NCBI RefSeq assembly: GCF_932276165.1
Contig: NC_064001.1
Coordinates: 9,865,501 to 9,929,500 of the forward strand
Direction: 5' to 3'
Origin: Plutella xylostella
Lineage: Eukaryota > Arthropoda > Insecta > Lepidoptera > Plutellidae
DNA length: 64,000 bases
Made by a program: the position numbers and the translations under genes. How positions within the stretch are numbered: position 1 is the first letter of the stretch; every line of letters starts with the position of its first letter. The notes below the pieces were generated by a model. The model worked only from the letters and a program-made list of their open reading frames with translations, did no database searches and was not told the origin of the DNA. Shown piece by piece: positions 52,501-60,077 of this stretch.

Positions 52501-55500
52501 GTATAGCAACGTGCTGCCGCTCCCTGAGACCCGGGTGCTGTTGAATGGTAGCAGCCCCGTCAGCTGCTATATTAACGCTAATTATGTTACTGTGAGTATT
52601 TGTTCACTATGTATGCTGGACCTATATGTATAAGTCACACGGGCGTCTCTTTACATTCACCCCATTACTAAAACCTGGTGGAGTGGCAGTGACCAAGGCC
52701 AGTAGGCATACGCTCTCCAGCCTACTAAATCCATGACCTACAGCTGGATATAGGAAGTAGCTAGATGAGGGATGCCAATAACATTTTTTTTTTGTAGACA
52801 TGTCCAGCAGTGTGCAAAAACAACAACCACCCAACCCTTGCTATTGTTGATCTACAAAACCCTTGAATATTTCTACACCGTTAATCAGTTATTAGTATCA
52901 AATTATAGCCCTGTATAAAACATATATATGTATTGTTGAATATTCCAGGGTCCCGGCAACATAAAGAACTACTACATCGCGTGCCAGGCGCCTCTGCCCA
53001 ACACCGTCGACGACTTCTGGCAGATGATCTGGGAGCAGAACTCCAGGCTCATCGTCATGCTTACGGAGTATATGGAGAACGGAGTGGTGAGCTACTCCAG
53101 TATAATTAGTCTATGCTTACTGTATGATGCAATCAGTAATCAGAACGTACCTTTAAATCAATCTAAACCACCGTGTATTCGGCGTGGATGTCACTACCTT
53201 TGAATATGTTTAGAACAAAATTTTTCTATAGATCAATCTTATAATATTAAGTTGTCCAGCTTTAAAGATAGCGTCTGTTTTGGAGGAAAACCCATTAGTT
53301 TCCATTTTGATGGCTGTTATTTGTTCCTCTATTAAGTATTTCCTGTACCCAACCAAAGACACCTAGTAGGTATCGTTGGGTTCCATCCAAACCTTCAACA
53401 ATAACAAAATAACCTCCTCAACCCCAGGAAAAGTCCTACGAGTACCTACCGCCGTCCGAGATATCGGACAGCAAGCGTACCTTCGGCGACTACCAGGTGG
53501 TCCTTAAAAAGCGCGAGCAACACGACAAATACGCCATCTCCACGGTCCAGCTCATCAACCTGCGTACCAGGACCTGGCGGGAACTCACGCACTTGTGGTA
53601 CTTCTGGCCGGCTAAAGGAGTCCCCGATGATTACGACTCGATGATCGATTTTCTCACCGAGATGAGAGGGTTCATGAAGATCGCGCAGTCGGCTAAGGAG
53701 TTTGATGAGGACGGTAAGTTTCGTTTTATCTAATTTCTTGTGATAAAAATTTATTTATTTTAACACGTTATTGTATACAAAATACATACTTAGTTACAAT
53801 AAAAGATGAAGAGAAATAAACTTAACTACCTAGTATACAAGGGCGGACTTATCGCCTAAACGCGATCTCTTCCAGTCAACCCTGAAGGTAAGGAGACAAG
53901 TGTCTAAACTCTTAATAACTAAATTTATGTTTGCATACAAAAGTAACATAACCTAATATTTACACATAACATCTTATAGAATTTAATTAGAATTAACTAT
54001 ACCTATAAATTTAGGTTATTCCATAGTGTTTCCGCAGTAGAAAAGCCACAATAGGTAACAATAGCCACTACTTAAACACTGAGTTCTCTAGTTCCTTTTT
54101 AACCGACTTCAAAAAAAGGAGGAGCTTCTCAACTCGTCAAGATCTTTTTTTTTGTAGTTTACGATCTAAATGTTGGTCAGTTTTAAAACTAATACCTACT
54201 TAATAGTTATCTTCGACACCTAATGACATGGCTATCCAAAATTATCCTTAAAATATTTATTCACTACCACAATCCTGCTCTCATTTATACCCAGCTTTTT
54301 TTACCTCATTTTCCCATTCACTCACAAATCCCTTCACGTCTCCAGGCGTAGAAGTGATATACGGCGACCAGCACCGCTCGTCCTTCCACAAGCTGTCCAA
54401 GCTCCGCTCCGAAGACTCCAACGGCGGCGGCGGCGGAGTCAACGTGTACTCTCCGGCCAGAGCTGAGGAACAGCTGAGGAGGAACAACGATACCCTTGCT
54501 AGGATGAAAGCCAGCCAGGATGGGGAAGGTTGGTGGAGCTTTATGAAGTCCAGTACATTTATTGCAAAATTATCTTGGACATTATGAGTACATAATTATG
54601 AGCTTATGTAGCTTTGGCACTGAATAGTTAGGTACAGTATCTCTTCCATAACAATGACCTAGCCATGAGCCACTACGCTGCATTCACAATTGACTTTTCA
54701 AGGGAAATAAACGAAGTCGCTCGAAATTATTATAAAGTATTAACAATCGTCTATTTGCATTACCTACATAAAACAAATTGGGTACTAAAGCCAATCCAGG
54801 GTTAAATCCCTTCCTTCATTGGAAGGAAACCCGTGCCTGTGGCGACAAGATGGGTTGTGATGATGATATAATACAGTGACTACTAACTAACCCACAATCT
54901 TCCTGCAGGAGTCCGCCCCTGCGTGGTGGTCTGCTCGTCGGGCGCGGGGCGCTCGGCCGCCGTGATCGCGCTGGACGTGGGCGCGCGCGCGCTGGCCGCC
55001 GGCGCCGTGGACGTGCCGCGCGTCGTGCGCGAGCTGCGCGCGCAGCGGGCACAGTCGCTGGCTAATAGACATCATTACATCTTCGTTTATAAGGTAAGTT
55101 ACCGTTACCGTTACCGTTATCGTTACCTTTACCGTTACCGTTACCGTTACCGTTACCGTTACCGTTACCGTTACCGTTACCGTTACCGTTACCGTTACCG
55201 TTACCGTTACCGTTACCGTTACCGTTACCGTTACCGTTACCGTTACCGTTACCGTTACCGTTACCGTTACCGTTACCGTTACCGTTACCGTTACCGTTAC
55301 CGTTACCGATACCGTTACCGTTACCGTTACAATATCTATCTAAGGCTGTCTTTAACAGCATGCGGATTTGATCAAGCACGCGGGATTGCCCCGCACGCGT
55401 TCATAAAAGTATTCGTTGTAACGCGTGGATTATGTTAGCGAGACGAGGCAAAATAGCGTGCCATCCCTAAACAACCTTAGATAGAATGAATGATTGGAGA

Positions 55501-56365
55501 GGTCATCACAGAGCTGTGAGCCCAGAGGTCCCTCGGCCGCCATGATCGCCGCCGCCGGCGCCGTGGACGCAGCGGGCGCAGTCGCTGGCTAATAGACACC
55601 ACTATATCTTCGTTTATAAGGTGGGTTTTTGACGCTTTTGAGTGTACCGTTACCGTATTTGATAACGCACGTTGGATTGCCCCGAACGCGGTCAAACGTA
55701 TGACAGAATGGAAATTGCGAATATGCTAGGCGGTCATCCCGCGTGCGTAATGAATCCTGCATGCTTTATGAATGAATTATTGGAGGGGTCGTCACGGAAC
55801 TGTGAGCCCAGAGGTTGTTGTCGCTGGCCAATATACACCCCATTAAAACATTGTATATGAGGTGGGAACACTAAGTTACCAACGAGATCCTGGAATGAGG
55901 TATTACAAGCCGCCGGCGCCGTGGACGTGCGCGCGGAGCGGGCCCAGGCCAATAGACACCATTATATATCTACGTTTATAAGGTGGGGTTTTCGTTTAGT
56001 GTCTCAGCAAATATAAGCGTAATATGAAGGGATCTCCTTTTTTACTTCTGTCAACCAGGCGTTTGCGAGCTCGCGTTCTAATGACTAACAGAAGAAAAAG
56101 AGGCGATCCCTTTACGTTACGCTATGTGCGGTGACCTTTAGGTGGAGTATCCTCTATCATGTGTTCGACGGAATAATCAAATGAGGAATCATAGAAAAAA
56201 TCCACAGACATAATATATTATCTTGATTCTATTTTTGAAGCGATATTATTAGGTATAGGCTGTTTATTTAGAAAATGCTTTAATAATAATGCATCACTGT
56301 GTTGTTTGCAGGTACTAAGCGAGTATGGTAACAAGCTGATGGGTGGAGGAAACGACACTATCTGA
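37490..56365 (+). CDS. Receptor-type tyrosine phosphatase-like protein, probable pseudophosphatase (10 coding exons)
   Basis: Coding exons are 37490-37517, 37671-39668, 39895-41519, 51826-51978, 52361-52591, 52949-53086, 53428-53713, 54346-54528, 54909-55093 and 56312-56365. All have GT/AG borders and join in frame to 4881 nt (1626 residues plus TGA). In order there is a signal peptide (about residues 1-30), a Ser/Thr/Glu-rich mucin-like ectodomain to about 1195, a membrane helix at about 1196-1220, an Arg-rich juxtamembrane stretch, and one PTP domain from about 1270 to 1620. Family landmarks seen: NRYSNV (1314-1319), YINANY, DFWQMIWEQ, WPAKGVP, and C-S-S-G-A-G-R with Cys1556 and Arg1562. 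Asp of WPD is Ala1453, His before Cys is Val, and the Q-loop Gln residues are gone. From family knowledge such changes remove or cripple catalysis, so a binding or signalling role is inferred. The layout recalls insect receptor pseudophosphatases such as Drosophila CG42327 (from memory, unverified); IA-2 is an alternative, since it also has WPA. Confidence 0.88.
37671..39668 (+). CDS. Exon 2 (signal peptide core and first half of Ser/Thr-rich ectodomain)
   Basis: The exon begins after TATTCCAG and is open throughout for 1998 nt. It starts with the hydrophobic run GAALVVCLLLLSSTPAAG, a good signal peptide with likely cleavage after AAG or nearby. It continues with a basic stretch, a Thr run (STTTTTTSTTTT), an acidic segment (EEYSEEFDDDDKDS) and many Lys/Ser/Thr residues with several N-x-S/T sites. 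I see only one cysteine beyond the signal peptide (DDDCDND). No globular domain is recognised; an extended, probably O-glycosylated stalk is inferred. The donor is G/GTAAAC, phase 1. Confidence 0.85.
39895..41519 (+). CDS. Exon 3 (second half of ectodomain and membrane helix)
   Basis: The exon begins after TTTTTCAG and is open for 1625 nt. The protein is dominated by Thr, Ser, Glu and Pro (for example TTTSTTTSSTTVSST), with a short aromatic patch PSYQPPPWWSG near the middle. It ends in a membrane helix (AAIAITVSTIGVITLILLIG) cut by the intron at a phase 0 GTAAGT. No cysteines are seen, so disulfide-bonded domains are unlikely. Confidence 0.88.
41804..42369 (+). mobile_element. Dispersed lepidopteran repeat, second copy
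   Basis: Same sequence as 48628-49207 with only a few indels (the A/T run near 42030, and a short block missing before GCTGCTACGG), so both are young. It lies in the intron after receptor exon 3. Confidence 0.8.
42370..44371. other. Intron of the receptor gene, no feature recognised
   Basis: AT-rich; short opposing frames at 42877-43070 show nothing gene-like. Confidence 0.45.
44372..44644. mobile_element. Outer MITE of a nested pair
   Basis: Ends GGGCCACTTGCACCA and TGGTGCATGTCACCC, TTA duplication; arms carry AAATCTAGATTTA. Interrupted by the element at 44465. Confidence 0.7.
44465..44605. mobile_element. Inner MITE of a nested pair
   Basis: Ends GGGCCTGTTTCA and TGAAACAAGGCC, TAA duplication; arms share GACAGCATGTATTTTATC in inverted orientation. 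Confidence 0.78.
45446..45740 (+). mobile_element. tRNA-derived SINE, family A
   Basis: Head GGTGGTAGCTCAGTCGGGTA (box A) and GATGCGGGTTC, full body, tail AGAATAGAATATAAT. Its antisense gives an artefact ORF seen at every copy. Confidence 0.88.
45923..47055. mobile_element. Non-autonomous DNA transposon with internal motif repeats
   Basis: Inverted ends CGGCTGTCCCATTTT and AAATGGGACAGCCG, 4-bp direct repeat AGAT on both sides. The end motif CCATTTYAAAACMYAGTAA recurs inside in both orientations (46189, 46760, 46788, 46822, 46848). No coding frame. The 4-bp duplication fits Sola or Academ-like elements; assignment open. Confidence 0.75.
47066..47142 (-). mobile_element. tRNA-like SINE head fragment
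   Basis: GGCCGGGATTCGAACCTTGG and GGTAAAGACTACACCATTCC form a reverse tRNA-like head directly after the 1.1-kb transposon. Confidence 0.5.
47862..48009. mobile_element. 148-bp MITE, family M1
   Basis: TAA duplication, same length and ends as 28542. Confidence 0.85.
48522..49341. mobile_element. MITE related to the Tc1 element, split by a nested insertion
   Basis: Termini CACTCACGGGCAAT and ATTGCCCGTGAGTG with TA duplication. The inner 580 bp (48628-49207) are a later insertion. Confidence 0.85.
48628..49207 (+). mobile_element. Dispersed lepidopteran repeat (GGGTTCCGTA...TTGGCCGGTTTTT), nested copy
   Basis: Starts GGTTCCGTAGCCAAAATGG, contains four TCCGTCTG units, ends CTACGGAACCC then GACTCGCACTTGGCCGG. 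It is flanked by GTTTTTAG at both sides (48620-48627, 49208-49215) inside a MITE. Nearly identical to the copy at 41804. Class not resolved. Confidence 0.8.
49345..49545 (-). repeat. Related dispersed repeat fragment
   Basis: GGCGAAGCGAAGGTCGCGGG and CACGGAATTCCCACGGGAAA in reverse orientation. Confidence 0.5.
49546..51230. other. Intron of the receptor gene
   Basis: Only the RTE fragment at 50284 is recognised. Confidence 0.45.
50284..50420 (-). mobile_element. RTE LINE 3' fragment
   Basis: ATCATCATCATCATCAT tail, CTGGACATAGGCCTCTCCCA, ACTCGGTCCTCGGCCTTCC, the same 3' end again. Confidence 0.7.
51231..51339. mobile_element. MITE, family M4
   Basis: Ends GGGTGAGGCCCCATG and GCAATGGGGGC, TTA duplication, internal GTCGCCGCGCTGCG as in 36390. 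Confidence 0.65.
51455..51590 (-). mobile_element. Retroelement 3' end fragment
   Basis: AATGGCGGGCTTATTGCCAA, TTTCTTCCAGCTAACC and CTTTATTGTACACAAA match the piece at 53755; a 3'-end type I recognise as common in Lepidoptera. Confidence 0.55.
51826..51978 (+). CDS. Exon 4 (end of membrane helix, basic juxtamembrane segment)
   Basis: The exon has 51 codons, phase 0 at both ends. It starts LVVRRRGRRGVYAQR, which supplies the stop-transfer basic residues right after the helix encoded by exon 3 and fixes the topology as outside N-terminus and cytoplasmic phosphatase domain. It ends in PGFDDE. It is much more GC-rich than the flanking introns, as are all the PTP-domain exons. Confidence 0.85.
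52170..52283. mobile_element. Short inverted-repeat element in the receptor gene
   Basis: CTAGCACAGGTTTCAAGATG and TCTTGCGGCCTGTGCTAG within the intron between exons 4 and 5. Confidence 0.6.
52361..52591 (+). CDS. Exon 5 (PTP domain N-terminal helices and substrate-recognition loop)
   Basis: The exon has 77 codons, phase 0, bounded by CCGCAG and GTGAGT. It includes the family's KNRYSNVLPLPETRV segment (the pTyr-recognition loop with its Tyr kept) and ends in SCYINANYVT, matching the usual YINASY motif. This half of the substrate pocket looks intact. Confidence 0.88.
52949..53086 (+). CDS. Exon 6 (PTP domain core)
   Basis: The exon has 46 codons, phase 0. It encodes GPGNIKNYYIACQAPLPNTV followed by DDFWQMIWEQNSRLIVMLTE, close to the family motif Q(G/A)P...T..DFW.M.WE......MLT. 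It is the best-conserved part of the domain and makes the PTP assignment firm. Confidence 0.9.
53428..53713 (+). CDS. Exon 7 (PTP domain, altered WPD loop)
   Basis: The exon has 286 nt, phase 0 in and phase 1 out. KSYEYLPP replaces the usual KC..YWP. The WPD loop reads FWPAKGVPDD, with Ala1453 in place of the general-acid Asp. The surrounding sheet (GDYQVVLKKRE, ISTVQLIN, TRTWRELTHLWY) is recognisable. Loss of the general acid is a hallmark of pseudophosphatases and also of substrate-trapping forms. Confidence 0.88.
53755..53890 (-). mobile_element. Retroelement 3' end fragment
   Basis: GGGCGGACTTATCGCC, ATCTCTTCCAGTCAACCC, in the intron between receptor exons 7 and 8. Confidence 0.55.
54098..54150 (+). 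repeat. Dispersed repeat end fragment
   Basis: AACCGACTTCAAAAAAAGGA and GGAGCTTCTCAACTCGTCAA; a reverse counterpart is at about 43938-43970. Confidence 0.5.
54346..54528 (+). CDS. Exon 8 (insert between WPD and P loops)
   Basis: The exon has 183 nt with phase 1 at both ends, so it could be skipped without a frameshift. It encodes VEVIYGDQHRSSFHKL, a Gly run, then a charged helix-like stretch with RAEEQLRRNNDTLARMKAS. The distance from the WPD-position residue to the catalytic-type Cys is 103 residues here, against 34 in PTP1B, so most of this exon is extra to the fold. Confidence 0.82.
54909..55093 (+). CDS. Exon 9 (P loop and C-terminal helices)
   Basis: The exon has 185 nt, phase 1 in and phase 0 out, and is very GC-rich. 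It encodes CVVVCSSGAGRSAAV, which keeps C-X5-R but has Val for the His before Cys and Ala for the usual Thr two residues after the Arg. Its end reads SLANRHHYIFVYK where active enzymes have two Gln (Q-x-x-x-Q), here Ala and His. The donor GTAAGT runs straight into a TTACCG array. Decayed partial copies of this exon lie downstream in the same intron. Confidence 0.85.
55099..55330 (+). repeat. (TTACCG)n hexanucleotide array
   Basis: About 38 units lie in tandem immediately after the exon 9 donor (GTAAGTTACCG), with two small interruptions near 55119-55132 and 55307. It makes long artefact frames of Tyr-Arg (plus) and Gly-Asn (minus) that are not genes. A two-unit remnant in the next tandem copy (about 55646-55657) suggests the array expanded after, or collapsed since, a local duplication. 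Confidence 0.95.
55530..55622 (+). pseudogene. Decayed copy 1 of PTP exon 9
   Basis: Segments match exon 9: CGGCCGCCxTGATCGC, GCCGCCGGCGCCGTGGAC, then GCAGTCGCTGGCTAATAGAC to CTTCGTTTATAAG, followed by GTGGGT at the donor position. Internal deletions shift the frame, so TAA-TAG is read. The CX5R codons are lost. An acceptor-like CCCAG precedes it. Confidence 0.8.
55795..55865 (+). pseudogene. Decayed copy 2 of PTP exon 9
   Basis: Shares CTGTGAGCCCAGAGG with the upstream flank of copy 1, then GTCGCTGGCCAATATACACC and a degenerate end with GAGGTGGG at the donor. It is too eroded to code. Confidence 0.65.
55908..55983 (+). pseudogene. Decayed copy 3 of PTP exon 9
   Basis: GCCGCCGGCGCCGTGGACGT, GAGCGGGCCCAGGCCAATAG and CACCATTATAT match the exon's 3' half with one deletion; a one-base insertion near the end breaks the frame. 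GTGGGG stands at the donor position. Confidence 0.75.
56312..56365 (+). CDS. Exon 10 (C-terminus and stop)
   Basis: After GTTTGCAG the exon encodes VLSEYGNKLMGGGNDTI and TGA. The VLSEYG segment continues the family's last helix (F.Y.AL.EY). The tail is short, with no second phosphatase domain. Confidence 0.82.
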   Translation, partial: VLSEYGNKLMGGGNDTI

Positions 56366-57624
56366 AGGAAGCTTCACTCGACTCGTGTGTAAATTGTAAA
56401 AATCTTCATAAGACAATAATTCCATGACACTACAAGGAAATGTATAGTTTTAATCCCTATTTGGAAATATACCAAAGGCTATGTTTTAAGATCTCTTGAT
56501 CGCTCAAAAAGGATTTATCAATCGACTTATTCGATATATACCATTATGACGAATAAACTAACTTTATTTATAGCTAACTCTTAGTTTCCTACTTATTTTA
56601 GATGATGTGCATAATACTTAGTTGAGAGTTATTGTAGGCTTTTTTATATTTACCTATACATGTATATTTGTCAATTTGTAATTATGTAATGCTGGGTTTA
56701 GACGAGCAATAAATGTTGCAGAAGTCAACGAGTGCGAGGGTGTAAACTACATAATTTTCAAATAATTTATTTACTTGCAGAAGGCGACTTTTGCAACTTT
56801 TATGGTCAATAAAGTACCCACTTAGTTAATGTTATCAAATAATATATGAGGATGTTTACATAACTAGATATGTCATTACCACATTCGAAGGTGCTTTTAT
56901 TACCTAAGTAGGATCACTTATTACACTATGTTATTACCCCATACCAATAATAAAGTATGTCTCTGAATAATAGTAAAAAAATCGTTTGTCGTACTTCTTA
57001 TAAAAAAGTTTAAATAAGGTGTAATGTCAATGCTTACTACTTAAGTAAAGAAGAGAAATCATGACCTAAAATTACAATAACGGTTACTCTAGTCTAGAAT
57101 CAGATGTATTTTTGTGTTGGGCATAACATAACATAAATAAATTAAACCTTACCTTAAAACGTGCGTCCATGAATCAAATAAATTACGTATGTATGTTATT
57201 GCTTTTTCAATCAAATTAATTGTTTTGATAGTTATTTTATGTATATTCATTAATTTGTTAAGCACTGTTGTTATTAGCATAGGTATAGTAATTAATTTTT
57301 CAATGCAGCTAAGATGAATTGACGAAAAATAAAGCATTTATTATTAAATTAGGTATTAAGTTAAAAGCACTGTTTTGTCAGACACGGTTAGAAGCTAAAT
57401 TTTAATAGTTTGAATAAGCTTTTAAAATATTTAATTGATTAAAATTATAAATATATTATATTTCATTGATGATATTTAAAATTCCTCAATTATAGTCATT
57501 ATAAGATCTGTTTTATAGAAAAAAATGCAATAAAGTCATAAACATCACAGGCTATTTTATTTTAAGGTAGTAACTAAGTAGGTATAAAACTTAAGTCAAG
57601 ACAAGAAAACAAAATTGAAGGTTT
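56366..57624. other. 3' untranslated region and intergenic sequence
   Basis: Contains the receptor poly(A) signals; beyond about 57000 it is AT-rich with no gene. Confidence 0.5.
56708..56813 (+). terminator. Polyadenylation signals of the receptor gene
   Basis: AATAAA occurs at 56708 and 56808, 340-450 nt after the stop codon. Another is at 56949. Which is used cannot be told from sequence. Confidence 0.5.
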
Positions 57625-57772
57625 GTGCCAATTTCTCCATTCTCGGTTAGAGCATAACCAGGGAGTAGTGGTTAACTTTTGACACATCTGTCATGAATTT
57701 TATATGGAGATGACGTTTAATTTATAAATCAATCCCTGTCAGTTAGATAACCGAGAATGGAGAAATTGGCAC
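57625..57772. mobile_element. 148-bp MITE, family M1 (inverted)
   Basis: Opposite orientation to the other two; flanks TTT and TTA (one mismatch in the duplication). Confidence 0.83.
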
Positions 57773-57823
57773 TTAATGAGGTTAATTAATATAACAAATA
57801 ATATTTACTAAAATACATATATA

Positions 57824-59413
57824 CACTGCCGGGCAATGAAATAGTTCCACTGATATAACACCAAATTACTCCTAAACGGAAAATGCTAGCTTAATGACGC
57901 CTTCTGCAATATTGTAGAATATTTAATAGCGCATCAGAATATTGCCATGTAAAAACTTAAATATTGTAATAAAAATTTAAATTAAATGTTTTTTTTAAAA
58001 TGGGGCATTTGGCAAATAAAACAAAATCTGAAATTATGCGTTTATTAGGTGTAAACATGATATTTTGATAACTCAGTACTTGGTGTTTCCTCCGTGTGCT
58101 TTCAATACAGCTTCTACGCGATTGGGTATGCTGAATACCTTATTCTTCAGCATATGCTGAGGAATGTTCTCCCATTCTTTGATGAGGGCGTCTTTCAAGC
58201 CACAAAGTGTAATTGGAGGTGGATCTCGTCTCTCACAGGTCTGTCAAGCTCGTCCCAACCATGCTCAATGGGATTCAAATCGGGGTTCCTTGCTGGCCAC
58301 TACATTTTGTGGATTCCAACCTCATGAAGATACTCATTTACAACTTGAGCAGTGTGCGCCCGTGCATTATCGTGCATGAACATGGCATTCTCGCCCATAT
58401 TGGCCAAAAACGGACCAGCGTGTTCATTGAGGACCTCATTGATGTATCTCACAGTAGTTAGGTTCCCGTTTTCGATTGGAATTAACGCCGTTTGAACCTT
58501 TGCAGAGATGCCCGCCCACACGTGAAAACTGCCTCCTCCGTGTGCCACCTTTTCTTCAAACATACTTGTGAAAAATGTTCTCCTGGTTGTCGGTATACTC
58601 TTTTCCTTCCATCATAATGGTACAGCATAATTGTGACTCATCTGAGAACATCACTCTGCCCCATTCGTCCTCACCCCATTCTGTATGATCACGGGCGTAT
58701 CGCAATCGGGCAACTTTATGATGCCGTTCCAGTTTTGGGCCATTTGCTTGCCTGTAAAGCTTTGATCTTCTTTCGGCAAGACGTCTCCTGACTGTCCACT
58801 TGCTTATTGGCTCCCTTCGAACTTGTAGAAGTTGTTGTTGAACGGCTACTCCCGTCTGATGTCGATTTCTTAACATGATTTCCGCAATGAATCGATCTTT
58901 TCGAACTATTGTGCACCTTGGCTTGCCAGTACCTGGTCTTCTCAGGTTTAATCCAGTCTCCCTAAACCTTAAGATCACTCGTCGTACAGTAGTATGAGTC
59001 ACACCCATTATCCTGGCCGCATTTCTTTGGCTGGTTCCCATTTCCACCATGGTGATGATTCTCGCACAATCCTCGCGTGATACGGGCATGATTTATGGGT
59101 ACGAGGGCCGTAAGACTTTACAATTTTATAATTCTTTCACAACGACAAAAAAAAAGAATGAAATAAAAAGCAAAACTAAAAACGAAGCAAATGTTTTCCT
59201 AAATTTTCAAACCCGAAAATTTTGCTTCTTATCTTTTTTTATCCATGGCTTCGAAAATAACACTATTAAAAAGAGTTTGCATTAAAAAATGTTTGCATAA
59301 TAAACTATATTTCATTAAACTTTTTAATTCATGAAGCTAGGTTCTATATCTTAGGAGATATTAAGGTGTTTGCCGGCATTTTGTGGGTGGAACTATTTCA
59401 TTGCCCGGCAGTG
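57824..59413 (-). mobile_element. Tc1-like DNA transposon, broken transposase
   Basis: A 1590-bp element with terminal inverted repeats (CACTGCCGGGCAATGAAATA) and TA target duplication. The minus-strand transposase begins at 59089: helix-turn-helix (TTVRRVILRF), DNA-binding segment, first catalytic Asp in MFSDES. The frame then shifts near 58560, continues VWAGIS and MHDNARAHTA (second Asp), meets TAG at 58300, and ends WPARNPDLNPIEH. The spacing from second Asp to Glu is 34, as in DD34E Tc1 elements. The frameshift and stops make it inactive. Confidence 0.92.
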
Positions 59414-59490
59414 TAGTATCTGTGATACTTGAACACGACCGCCTACATAATTGTTTGTAGATCCTGGGAACGCCACTTATTTAATATTAT

Positions 59491-60077
59491 TTATAATACA
59501 TAATGACTGATCTCTCTGGATAGAGGACGCAAAGCATGAAACTGTTCTTCTGAAATGGTTTCCTTTATAGAACTCTGATATTGCAATACATTATTCTCGT
59601 GTACCATTTGTCCTCCCTTTTCTGCCGTTTTCGAATCCACAGATTCACGGAGTTCTCTAATTTCCTTACTCTCATATTGATTATAAATTACTGATAATTC
59701 TTCAGCATTACCGTTTAAAGTCAGTCCTAACTTTTTGTAATCTTCCTTTTTATTATCTTCTTCGTCTATTTCGTTCTTGATCGGTGATTGATCATTATCA
59801 ACACTTTTGTTTCTTTCAGGGGTAGTAATAAATATATGGCGATGATTTTTTGATTCCTGTTGCTCAAAATTAATTGGCGATTTGAAGGTTGTCTTAATTT
59901 TATTGTTTAAAGACTCTTCATTGAATACAACACGAGTTTGTGCATTAGGTTTTTTTAAAGAGTATTTAGTTTGAGAATTTATAGTTTCACCAGATTCAGA
60001 CAATTTGTTTACCATAGGTCCTAGTTCAGGAATGCTAGTGCTAGACGTATCAAAAGAGTTGGGTGGCGTGTAGAAAT
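59491..60077 (-). CDS. RIIa gene exon 6 (C-terminal region)
   Basis: Acceptor TTTTTAG; 195 polar codons (Lys, Glu, Asn, Ser) ending REISHYVL and stop. No domain recognised. An ATTAAA at 59485-59480 could serve for polyadenylation, with a Tc1 element ending 66 nt beyond. Confidence 0.82.

Noticed and set aside
54923..55438. 171-codon plus-strand frame and 105-codon minus-strand frame of Tyr-Arg or Gly-Asn repeats
   Set aside because: They are read-through of exon 9 into the TTACCG array and the array's complement; the real exon ends at the GTAAGT donor.
58094..58461. Plus-strand frames of 71-82 codons
   Set aside because: Antisense of the Tc1 transposase on the minus strand.
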